64,000 nt of DNA from Acidimicrobiaceae bacterium (GTDB lineage Bacteria; Actinomycetota; Acidimicrobiia; Acidimicrobiales; Ilumatobacteraceae). Of the stretch, positions 23,704-31,309 are shown one piece after another. The notes under the pieces were generated by a model that was given only the letters and a program-made list of their open reading frames with translations, did no database searches and was not told the DNA's origin. A program made the translations under genes and the position numbers. Position 1 is the stretch's first letter, and each line of letters starts with the position of its first letter. Where the stretch lies: the NCBI GenBank assembly GCA_020637295.1, contig JACJWF010000010.1:75861-139860 (forward strand), given 5' to 3'.

Positions 23704-26673
23704 GTGGGCGAGCGTCCCACAGGCTGGGAAGGCCACCGGGTACCCGGTGTCAGCGCGGCCCTGTCGGACCGGGCGCGCCTGCGTTCCACGCTGGACAACC
23801 TGGTGGACCCCTGCGTCCTGCTGGTGCCGGTTCGGTCCGAGGGAGGACGGATCACGGACCTCGCCTTCGTGGATGCCAACCAGGCGGCGTGCGACAGCAT
23901 CGGTCTGTCGCTGGACGAACTGCTGCGGATGCCGCTGATGTCGCTGCCCACCTCCGGCCCCTTGGCGGACGTGCTGGAGCGGCACGGCCCGGCACTGGCG
24001 GCCGGCGAGGTGGTCCGCCTGGACCGGTTCCACTACCGCAGCGAGGTGCCGGGGCGCGAGGACCTGTACCTGGACGTTCGCGCCGTGCCGGTCGGCGAGG
24101 CCATCTCGGTGAGTTGGCGCGACATCACGTTGGAGGAGGCGCTGCACCGCTCGCTGGCGGAGTCCGAGCGGCGCTACCGGATCCTCGCCGAGCACGGCAG
24201 CGACATCGTGGTGGAGGTGGGCTTGGACGGTGTCTTCACCTGGATCTCACCAGCGGTCGCTTCCATCGCCGGCTGGCTCCCCGAGGCGCTCATCGGTGTC
24301 GACGTCGAAGTGCTGCTGGACGCCCACGAGCACGACCGGGCCAGGGCCGCCCGCGACCAGATGCTCCGCAACGAACCGGTGGAGCCGATGGAGATGCGCA
24401 TTCGCACGGCCACCGGTGAAGACCGCTGGATGTTGGTGCGCGCCGAGCCCCTCCGCGGCGCCGGCGGAGCCATCAGCGGCGTGGTGCTGGGCCTGCGCGA
24501 CTGCCATGCCGAGGTGATGGCCCGCCGTGCCGCCGACACGCTCTCGGCCGGCAACGCCGCTCTGGTGCGGGCCACGGACGAGGACGAGTTGCTGCAGCGG
24601 ATGTGCGCGACCGCCGTCGATCACGGTCGCTACCGCTACGCGTGGTACGTCCGCCGGGTGGCCGACCCGGAGCGTACGGTGCAGTTGGTGGCCGAGGCCG
24701 GCGACCGCGGTGGCCTCCTCCCTGAGGAAGGCGTGCGCTGGCGCGACGGTGACGAGCGGGCGCACGGGCCCACCGGCACGGCGCTGCGTACCGGCCGCCC
24801 GGCGAACATCGACGACCTCCCCGTTGCCAAGGCGGCGTCGGTGTGGAACGACCTGCGCAACCGCGCCGGCTTCCGTTCCGCGCTGAGCCTGCCGGTGTTC
24901 GTGAACGGCGAGTTGGACGGCGCGCTCACCGTGTACAGCGGCGAGCCGGGCGCGTTCGACGCCCCGGCCACCGCGGTGCTCAGCGACCTGGCCGACCAAC
25001 TGGGCACCGGGCTGGCCCGCCTTCGCGCCACGGGCGCGCTCCAGCGGGCGCTGGACCATCACGGCCTGCTGCAGGCCGCGATCGACCAGTCGGCCGAGGC
25101 GATCGTCATCACGGACCGCGACGCGGCGATCATCTACGCCAACCCGGCCGCGGCGCGCAGCACCGGCTACACCGCCGAGGAGTTGATCGGGCAGAACCCG
25201 CGGCTGTTCCAGAGCGGGCTGCACGATCCCACCTTCTACCTGTCCATGTGGGCTCGGCTCACCGCCGGCCAGTCGTTCCACGGCACGCTCGTCAACCGCC
25301 GGAAGAACGGCGAGCTGTACGAGGAGGAGGCGACGATCACACCGGTCCACGACGGCACCGGCTCGATCATGGCGTTCGTGGGGGTGAAGCGCGAGCTCGG
25401 TCGCGCCGAACGCCTGGCCGCCGACATCGATCAGGAGCACAGCGATCGCCAACTCCTCCTGGAGCTGATGCGCGACGTGCGCCCGGTGGACACCTTCGAG
25501 GGCACCGCGACCATGCTCTGCCATGTGGCCACCCGGCTGGACGGCTTCGACGGCGCGATCCTGCTGCAGTTCCAGGATGGCCGTGTCCTGCCCGTGGGGA
25601 TGACGGCGACCCATCCCGACGTGCCACTGCAACTCGGCACGGAGGTGCCGGTGCTGGATGCCGCAGCGCTCGTCGGCGCCACCGACCGGGGGGCATGGTG
25701 GGTGGACCTCCACGACCCCGGAGGCCCCAGCTCCCTGTTCCCCGACCTCGCTGCTGCGCTGCGGGCCGCCGGCTACAACGCCACGGCGTACGTGCCGGTG
25801 CGCTGGGACGGGGAGATGATCGCCGTGCTCTCGGTGGTGACGACGTCGGCGCACACGGAGCGCTGGATCGGCACCCGGCTGCGGGTGCTGGAGGAGTTCG
25901 CCGCGTTCGCCGGCGCGCTGCTGGGCGAGCAGGCCAAGCGGCGCGAGGCGGTGGCCCGGGTCCGCGCCGACGTGCTGGACATCATTCGCACACGCCAGTT
26001 CCACCCCGTGTTCCAGCCCATCGTGGACACCGGCGACGACGCCGTCCGCGGCTACGAGGCGCTCACCCGCTTCGACGACGGCATCCCCCCGGACGTCCAC
26101 ATCGCCGCCGCACACGAGGTGGGGCTGGGCTCGGAACTGGAGCGGGCGTGCGCCGAAGCGGCCATCGACGCCGCGAACGCGCTCCCCGAGGATGTCTGGC
26201 TGAGCGTCAACTTCACGCCCAGCGCGATCCTCGACGGCACCGCCGCAGCGGTGGTGCGGGCGGCACCTCGTCCGCTGGTGTTGGAGATCACCGAGCAACT
26301 CGGCGTGGACAGCTACCCGATCGCGCGAACGGCGATCCTGGAGTGCCGCCCGGCGAAGGTGTCGGTGGACGACGCCGGCGCCGGGTTCGCCAGCCTGCGG
26401 CACATCATCGAGCTGGAGCCGGACATGGTGAAGCTGGACATGGGCCTGGTTCACAACATCGACGAGGACCCGGCGCGGCAGGCCATCGTGGCCGGCCTGG
26501 TGCATTTCGCCCAGCTCACCGGCACCCAACTGATCGCCGAAGGTGTGGAGCGCTGCGAGGAGGGCGACGCGCTCGCCGCGCTGGGGGTGCGGTTGGCCCA
26601 GGGCTACTGCTATGGCCGCCCGGCCTCGCTTCCCGGCAGCGTTGCCGGCGTGCTCACACCCGGTGGCGGGTGA
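23704..26673 (+). CDS. PAS-PAS-GAF-PAS-GAF-EAL cyclic di-GMP phosphodiesterase
   Basis: 989 aa, soluble. Order by approximate residue: PAS-like 22-135, PAS 152-260 (IVVEVGLDGVFTWISPAVAS), GAF 282-442, PAS 452-565 (AIVITDRDAAIIYANPAAA; GQNPRLFQSG), GAF 590-740, EAL 755-985. EAL active-site residues are all visible: GYEALTRF, SVNFTPS, LEITEQ, VDDAGAGFASL, VKLD, IAEGVE, AQGYCYGRP, so it should cleave cyclic di-GMP. GGAGG before GTG 23704 decides the start. No HAMP or membrane segment: an intracellular multi-signal sensor, perhaps the counterpart of the cyclase at 18908. Its 3' end overlaps rlmB convergently by 20 bp. Confidence 0.88.
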   Translation: MGERPTGWEGHRVPGVSAALSDRARLRSTLDNLVDPCVLLVPVRSEGGRITDLAFVDANQAACDSIGLSLDELLRMPLMSLPTSGPLADVLERHGPALAAGEVVRLDRFHYRSEVPGREDLYLDVRAVPVGEAISVSWRDITLEEALHRSLAESERRYRILAEHGSDIVVEVGLDGVFTWISPAVASIAGWLPEALIGVDVEVLLDAHEHDRARAARDQMLRNEPVEPMEMRIRTATGEDRWMLVRAEPLRGAGGAISGVVLGLRDCHAEVMARRAADTLSAGNAALVRATDEDELLQRMCATAVDHGRYRYAWYVRRVADPERTVQLVAEAGDRGGLLPEEGVRWRDGDERAHGPTGTALRTGRPANIDDLPVAKAASVWNDLRNRAGFRSALSLPVFVNGELDGALTVYSGEPGAFDAPATAVLSDLADQLGTGLARLRATGALQRALDHHGLLQAAIDQSAEAIVITDRDAAIIYANPAAARSTGYTAEELIGQNPRLFQSGLHDPTFYLSMWARLTAGQSFHGTLVNRRKNGELYEEEATITPVHDGTGSIMAFVGVKRELGRAERLAADIDQEHSDRQLLLELMRDVRPVDTFEGTATMLCHVATRLDGFDGAILLQFQDGRVLPVGMTATHPDVPLQLGTEVPVLDAAALVGATDRGAWWVDLHDPGGPSSLFPDLAAALRAAGYNATAYVPVRWDGEMIAVLSVVTTSAHTERWIGTRLRVLEEFAAFAGALLGEQAKRREAVARVRADVLDIIRTRQFHPVFQPIVDTGDDAVRGYEALTRFDDGIPPDVHIAAAHEVGLGSELERACAEAAIDAANALPEDVWLSVNFTPSAILDGTAAAVVRAAPRPLVLEITEQLGVDSYPIARTAILECRPAKVSVDDAGAGFASLRHIIELEPDMVKLDMGLVHNIDEDPARQAIVAGLVHFAQLTGTQLIAEGVERCEEGDALAALGVRLAQGYCYGRPASLPGSVAGVLTPGGG

Positions 26674-27655
26674 CCTCGTAGACCGCGAGGGCCGCGGCTG
26701 CGCTGACGTTCAGCGAGCTCAGCCGGCCGCGCATCGGGATGCTGACGATCAGGTCACAGCGCTCCCGGACCAGGCGTGACAACCCTGCCCCCTCCGCCCC
26801 GAGCACCAGGCACACGCCGTCGGCGGCCAGGTCGCCCAGGTCGAACAGGCTGCGGTCGGCTTCGTCGTCCAGGCCCACCACCCAGATCCCGGCCTCCTTC
26901 ATCCGCGCCAGCGCCGTGGGCAGCCCGCCGACCAACGCCATCGGTACGTGCTCCACCGCGCCGGCCGCCGCCTTGGCAACAGTGGGCGTGACGTGGACGG
27001 CCCGGTGGCGGGGCAGCACCACACCCTGTACGCCGGCCCCGTCGCAGCAGCGCAGCAGGGCGCCCAGGTTGCCCGGGTCGGTGACGCCGTCGACGGCCAC
27101 CAGGAAGGGTGCCTGGCGACCCGACCTGGTGAGGAAGGTGCCGAGGTCGGCTTCGCGCAGCGGCGCGGCGAAGGCGATGACGCCCTGCGGTGCCTCGCTG
27201 CGCGCCTGGGCCTCCAACCGCTTGCGGGCGACTTCGGTGACGGTGACGCGCATGCTGCGGGCGATGTCGACGATGTCGCCGACGATTTCGTTCTCGTCGA
27301 GGTCGGCAGCCACCCAGATCTCCCGGACCTTGCGGGTGCCGGCGATCAGCAGTTCGCGGACCGCCTGGCGCCCCTCCACCTGCTCGCCGCCCAGCGTCTT
27401 CTCCGCAGCCTTCTTCGGTTCGCCCGGCCGAGCCACACCCCCGGTGCGTCCCGCGCCGCGCGACGACCACTGGCGGGCACCGCCGCCGGCGCCGGCGCCC
27501 GAGCGCGCCGAACCGCGACCTCCCTGTCCGCCCGTGCCGCTCCTGGCCGTGCCGCCCGTGCCCCCCTTGCCCCCCTGGGCAGTGCCGCGGGCGGCGTTGG
27601 CGGCGCGCTGGCGCGCCCCGGTGCCGGACCCCTTTGCCGGTCGGCGTTCTTTCAC
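26654..27655 (-). CDS. rlmB: 23S rRNA 2'-O-methyltransferase, TrmH/RlmB type
   Basis: 333 aa. Residues ~1-90 are a Gly/Ala/Arg/Ser-rich disordered arm. Residues ~92-165 are the substrate-binding domain (VEGRQAVRELLIAG; SEAPQGVIAFAAP). The SPOUT knot domain follows with VDGVTDPGNLGALLRCCDGAG, CLVLGAEGAGLSRLVRERCD and MRGRLSSLNVSAAAALAVYE. Probable target is G2251 of 23S rRNA. The GTG at 27655 overlaps the ispDF stop (GTGA), so the two are coupled. Confidence 0.9.
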   Translation of the reverse strand: MKERRPAKGSGTGARQRAANAARGTAQGGKGGTGGTARSGTGGQGGRGSARSGAGAGGGARQWSSRGAGRTGGVARPGEPKKAAEKTLGGEQVEGRQAVRELLIAGTRKVREIWVAADLDENEIVGDIVDIARSMRVTVTEVARKRLEAQARSEAPQGVIAFAAPLREADLGTFLTRSGRQAPFLVAVDGVTDPGNLGALLRCCDGAGVQGVVLPRHRAVHVTPTVAKAAAGAVEHVPMALVGGLPTALARMKEAGIWVVGLDDEADRSLFDLGDLAADGVCLVLGAEGAGLSRLVRERCDLIVSIPMRGRLSSLNVSAAAALAVYEVTRHRV

Positions 27656-28863
27656 CCTGTTGCCTCCGTGTCGGTCGTGTCGCCGGCCATCGCCGGCCTC
27701 CTCGTGATCACTGCGGTTGCCCAGCAGGCAATGCCCTCCCGGCGCCCGAGCGCGCCCAGCCCTTCGGCCCGGCGACCCTTCACCGTGACCGGGCCACCGG
27801 CGGCCTGGCTCAGTCGAGCCTGCATCTCCGCCTTGCGCGGGGCCAGTTTCGGCGCTTCGCAGACGACGGCACAGTCCACATTGCCCACCGCCCAGCCGGC
27901 GTCGTGCAACAGCCCGGCGGTGTGGCGCAGCAACTCGATGGAGTCGGCGCCCTTCCACCGTGGGTCGGTGTCGGGGAAGTGTTCGCCGATGTCGCCGAGG
28001 CCGGCGGCACCCAGCAAGGCATCGGTGACCGCGTGGGCGACGGCGTCCGCGTCGCTGTGCCCGTGCAGGCCCCGCTCGCCCTCGAACACCACGCCGCCGA
28101 GCACCAGCGGGCGGGTGGTGTCCTCGCTGAAGCGATGGATGTCGAACCCCTGGCCGACGCGCAGGCCCGCCGTGCCGCCACCGTCCGCGCCGTGCATGCC
28201 GTCCTCCTCCAGGTGCCGGCGCGCCCAGGTGAGGTCGGCCGGGTCGGTGATCTTGCGGTTGACCGGGTCGCCGTCCACCACGACCACCCGGCCACCTGCA
28301 GCTTCCACCAGGACGGCGTCGTCGGTGGCGTCCGCTGCTCCGGCCGCCGGCGCGGCGTGGGCCGCCCGCAACGCCGCGGCGCGGAAGGCCTGCGGGGTCT
28401 GCACGGCACGCAGGGTGGCACGGTCCGGGGTGGCCGTCACCGTGCCGGCCGGGTCCACCTGCTTCACCGTGTCGGTGACGGGCACGCCGGGGATGGCCCC
28501 GTCGGCCCCGCCCTCCACGGCGGCGACGACGGCGGCGAACAGGTCGGCGCCGGCGAACGGCCGAGCGCCGTCGTGCACGCAGATGATCGCCGCGTCGGCG
28601 GGCACCGCGGCCAACCCGTTGCGGACGCTCTCGGCGCGGGTGGCCCCGCCGGCCACGGCACCCTCGCGGGTCGCGTCGTCCTCCGGCACGACCACGACGA
28701 CGCCGTCGCCGGCGGCCCGCGCGGCGGCGACCGCCCAGTCCAGCACCCGCTGGTGACCGAGCCGCTCGTACTGCTTCAGGCCGCCGAAGCGGCGCCCCGA
28801 GCCCCCCGCCACCACGATGGTCCAGACCGGCCCGTGGCCGTGGAGGGGCTGCTGCTGCGGCAC
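27652..28863 (-). CDS. ispDF: Fused IspD-IspF (MEP isoprenoid pathway)
   Basis: 403-aa bifunctional protein. The N-terminal ~225 residues are IspD, 2-C-methylerythritol-4-phosphate cytidylyltransferase (WTIVVAGGSGRRFGGLKQYE; CVHDGARPF; QTPQAFR). The C-terminal ~160 are IspF, the 2,4-cyclodiphosphate synthase (VGQGFDIHRF; LHGHSDADAVAHAVTDALLGA; GDIGEHFPDTDPRWKGADS). The GTG at 28863 is chosen because the longer start (28902) would run into the divergent CRP gene. The two enzymes are non-consecutive in the pathway; the fusion is common in proteobacteria but less so in actinobacteria. Confidence 0.93.
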   Translation of the reverse strand: MPQQQPLHGHGPVWTIVVAGGSGRRFGGLKQYERLGHQRVLDWAVAAARAAGDGVVVVVPEDDATREGAVAGGATRAESVRNGLAAVPADAAIICVHDGARPFAGADLFAAVVAAVEGGADGAIPGVPVTDTVKQVDPAGTVTATPDRATLRAVQTPQAFRAAALRAAHAAPAAGAADATDDAVLVEAAGGRVVVVDGDPVNRKITDPADLTWARRHLEEDGMHGADGGGTAGLRVGQGFDIHRFSEDTTRPLVLGGVVFEGERGLHGHSDADAVAHAVTDALLGAAGLGDIGEHFPDTDPRWKGADSIELLRHTAGLLHDAGWAVGNVDCAVVCEAPKLAPRKAEMQARLSQAAGGPVTVKGRRAEGLGALGRREGIACWATAVITRRPAMAGDTTDTEATG

Positions 28864-28893
28864 CCCGGCGAGGGTAGTACCGTTCGGTTGGTC

Positions 28894-29556
28894 ATGGCTC
28901 ACGAAGAACTCCTCGCACGTACCGATTTCTTCGCCGACGCGCCGCCGGCCGTCATCCGCGAACTCGCTGCCGCCGGCAGCGAACTGCACCTCATCCGCGG
29001 TGACGTGCTGTTCCGCGAAGGCGACGTCGCCGACGCGCTGTACCTGGTGGTGAGTGGCCGCGTGGCCATCGCCATCGCCAACCCCATCGACCATCGCGAG
29101 ACGGTGGTCGCGCTCATGGACTCCGGCGACCTGTTCGGCGAGATGGCCATGCTGGACGAAGGCAATCGCTCGGCGATGGCCCGTGCGCTGGAGCCGTCCA
29201 CCGTGCTGGCCATCCCGTTCGACCCGGTCATCCGCATCTTCCGTGGCGATCCCACCCTGCTGTGGGCGGTCACCCGCCTCCTGGCCACCCGCCTGCGGGT
29301 GATGGACGAAGCGCTGGCCGACAGTGTGTTCCTGGACGTCACCGGCCGTACCGCCAAGCGCCTGCTGGAGTTGTCCGAGGGGGCCGACGAGTTCACGTTG
29401 CCGATCACCCAGGAGGAACTGGCAGGGATGGTGGGTGCCTCCCGCGAGCGGGTGAACAAGGCCATCGCCAGCTTCATCCGCCTTGGCTGGGTGGACCAGC
29501 ACGAGCGTCGCTACACCATCCTGAAGCGTGACGCCCTGGAGTTGCGCGCCCGCTGA
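28894..29556 (+). CDS. CRP/FNR-family transcriptional regulator
   Basis: 220 aa. An N-terminal cyclic-nucleotide domain with GDVLFREGDVADALYLVVSG and the phosphate-binding cassette FGEMAMLDEGNRSAMARA, where Glu and Arg-Ser match cAMP binders such as GlxR/CRP. The C-terminal winged helix is ITQEELAGMVGASRERVNKA. There are no FNR-type cysteines, so no iron-sulphur cluster. It diverges from ispDF with only 30 bp between starts. It may correspond to the global actinobacterial cAMP regulator. Confidence 0.9.
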   Translation: MAHEELLARTDFFADAPPAVIRELAAAGSELHLIRGDVLFREGDVADALYLVVSGRVAIAIANPIDHRETVVALMDSGDLFGEMAMLDEGNRSAMARALEPSTVLAIPFDPVIRIFRGDPTLLWAVTRLLATRLRVMDEALADSVFLDVTGRTAKRLLELSEGADEFTLPITQEELAGMVGASRERVNKAIASFIRLGWVDQHERRYTILKRDALELRAR

Positions 29557-29565
29557 GACGGGCTG

Positions 29566-29592
29566 ATCCGCCGGCCGCAGTGGCCGCCGGAT
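29566..29592. terminator. Bidirectional hairpin between converging genes
   Basis: Arms ATCCGCCGGCC (29566-29576) and GGCCGCCGGAT (29582-29592) pair over 11 positions with one mismatch around GCAGT. It lies between the CRP-gene stop (29556) and the binding-protein stop (29603, opposite strand), so it can serve both. No T tract on either side. Confidence 0.55.
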
Positions 29593-29602
29593 GCGGGCCC
29601 GG

Positions 29603-30832
29603 TCAGAGCGAGTCGACGAAGATGTTGGCGAGGACCGCCGGATCCGCGCCGTTCTCCACGATCTGGCGGACCATCTTGTTGAGCTGCTCGGTGGTGAGGC
29701 TGCTGGCCACGGAGTCGATGACGGCCAGCATGTCGGGCGTGCCGACCTCCACCGAGGCAAGGGCCAGCGCGGCGTTGCCGGGGAAGACGGGCACCGGGTC
29801 GGCGAGGATGGTCATCCGCTCCGAGGTGATGGCCGGGTCCATCGAGTTGATGGCCAGGCAGTCGGCATCACCGGCCACGGCGGCGGCACCCGGATCGTCC
29901 ACCGTCACGACGTCCTTGAACTCGCCGCCGTAGAAGCGCAGCAGGGCCGGCATGCCGGCGGCCTCGTCGTTCTGCCACTCCTCGGTGGCGCCGAGGCGGA
30001 TCCGCGGGGCGTTGGAGGCCAGGTCGGTGAGCGAGGTGAGTTGCACGTCGGCCAACGCGTCGAACGTTGCCGGCAGGCAGGCGACGACGGTCTTGTTCTC
30101 GGCCAGCATCCCCGTGTCGATGACCGCCCGGTCGCCGATGACGGTCTGGATGGCCACCACCTGCTCCAGCACCCCGCGCCCGTTGGAGGGCGGGGTGGTG
30201 GTCGTGGTGGTGTCCTCCGTGGTGTCGCCGGTGGTGGTGTCTGCCCCGGTGTCGCCGGTGGTGGTGTCGACCGTGGTGTCCTCCGTGGTGTCGCCGGTGG
30301 TGGTGTCGACCGTGGTGTCGCCGGTGGTGGTGTCTGCCCCGGTGTCGCCGGTGGTGGTGTCGACCGTGGTGTCCTCCGTGGTGTCGCCGGTGGTGGTGTC
30401 GGGCGGCAGGGTGGTGGTGGGGATGGTCACGGGGGCCAGCGTGCTGGCCGGGCCGGTGGGCTCCGGGGTGGTGGTGGAGGTGGGGGCGTCGGTCTGGCTG
30501 TAGAGGTAGTGCACCAGGTCGCCCGACCACACCGGAATGACGCCGATCGACCCGTCGGCGACGGCCTCGAAGGCACCGGCGAGGTCCATGTCCACCGGGT
30601 CGCGGCGGCTGACGCGGAAGCCGGCGTCCTCCAGCAGGCGGGCGTAGATCTCCGCCAGCAGTTGGCTGGCAGGGTCGTCCTTGAAGGAGGTGACCGTGAT
30701 CCGCGGCTGCGGTGGCAGCGTGGTGGTGGAACTGGAGGAGTCGTCGCTGCAGGCTGCCAGCACCAGGCTGGTGAGCGCGAGGGTGGCCACGCAGCGCGTG
30801 AAGAGCCGGGTGGCAGGATTGGTCCGCTTCAT
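29603..30832 (-). CDS. Glycine betaine/quaternary amine ABC substrate-binding lipoprotein (OpuAC/OsmX-like)
   Basis: 409 aa. Signal peptide with a clear lipobox (SLVLAAC, Cys about residue 28). The first lobe (RITVTSFKDDPASQLLAEIYARLLEDAGFRV is split by the family's usual pattern) and the last lobe (VEVGTPDMLAVIDSVASSLTTEQLNKMV; GADPAVLANIFVDSL) match OpuAC-type osmoprotectant receptors. Between the lobes sits an Asp/Thr/Gly low-complexity stretch, residues ~115-220, that family members normally lack. No permease or ATPase gene is adjacent, so it is an orphan receptor in this window. Confidence 0.82.
   Translation of the reverse strand: MKRTNPATRLFTRCVATLALTSLVLAACSDDSSSSTTTLPPQPRITVTSFKDDPASQLLAEIYARLLEDAGFRVSRRDPVDMDLAGAFEAVADGSIGVIPVWSGDLVHYLYSQTDAPTSTTTPEPTGPASTLAPVTIPTTTLPPDTTTGDTTEDTTVDTTTGDTGADTTTGDTTVDTTTGDTTEDTTVDTTTGDTGADTTTGDTTEDTTTTTTPPSNGRGVLEQVVAIQTVIGDRAVIDTGMLAENKTVVACLPATFDALADVQLTSLTDLASNAPRIRLGATEEWQNDEAAGMPALLRFYGGEFKDVVTVDDPGAAAVAGDADCLAINSMDPAITSERMTILADPVPVFPGNAALALASVEVGTPDMLAVIDSVASSLTTEQLNKMVRQIVENGADPAVLANIFVDSL
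30208..30403 (-). repeat. In-frame tandem repeat inside the binding protein
   Basis: Nine- and thirteen-residue units built on DTTTGDTT(E/V) and DTTTGDTGA follow each other at least six times, with a larger ~22-residue block occurring twice almost unchanged (66 bp at DNA level). All unit lengths are multiples of three, so copy-number change would keep the frame. The long open frame on the other strand here is a by-product of the repeat. Confidence 0.88.
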
Positions 30833-30894
30833 CGGGCTGCGAGCCTACTGGCGCGCGTGCCGACACGGGTCGTCGCCCGGGCCACAATGGCAAT

Positions 30895-31266
30895 GTGCCG
30901 ACGATGCTTCCCGACCCGCTGGCCGTGGTCCGCCGCTGCTGCCTGGCCCTGCCCACGGTGGAGGAGCGGCTGAGTCACGGCGAGCCCACCTGGTTCGTCC
31001 GCGGCAAGACCACGTTCGTCATGTACGCCGACCACCATCACGACGATCGCACCGCGCTCTGGTGCGCCGCCCCGGCCGGGGTGCAGGAGGCACTGGTGGC
31101 GGCCCGCCCCGCGTCGTTCTTCCGCCCCCCGTACGTCGGGCACCGCGGCTGGCTGGGGGTGTACCTCGACGTGCCGGTCGACGAGGGAGAACTGGCCGAC
31201 CTCGTGGAATCGGCCTTCCGCACCGTTGCTCCCACCAAGGTGGTGGCCCTGCTCGACGAGGGGTGA
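30895..31266 (+). CDS. MmcQ/YjbR family protein
   Basis: 123 aa, GTG start (an ATG at 30904 is also possible). The MmcQ/YjbR fold signatures are visible: CLALPTVEERLSHGEPTWFVRGKTTF is the typical opening (shown in pieces: LPTVEERLSHGEP, WFVRGKTTFVM), then FFRPPYVGHRGWLGVYLD and TKVVALLDE at the end. The fold resembles a double-wing DNA-binding shape but the function of the family is unsettled. A single-gene unit divergent from the binding lipoprotein. Confidence 0.8.
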   Translation: MPTMLPDPLAVVRRCCLALPTVEERLSHGEPTWFVRGKTTFVMYADHHHDDRTALWCAAPAGVQEALVAARPASFFRPPYVGHRGWLGVYLDVPVDEGELADLVESAFRTVAPTKVVALLDEG

Positions 31267-31309
31267 CCGGCGAGTCGCCGCCGACCTCGGTCGCCCTTGC
31301 GGCGTTCGA

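Noticed and set aside
29952..30503. Long plus-strand frame rich in VVVSTVVSS
   Set aside because: Antisense image of the Asp/Thr repeat in the binding lipoprotein; no start signal or protein-like variety.
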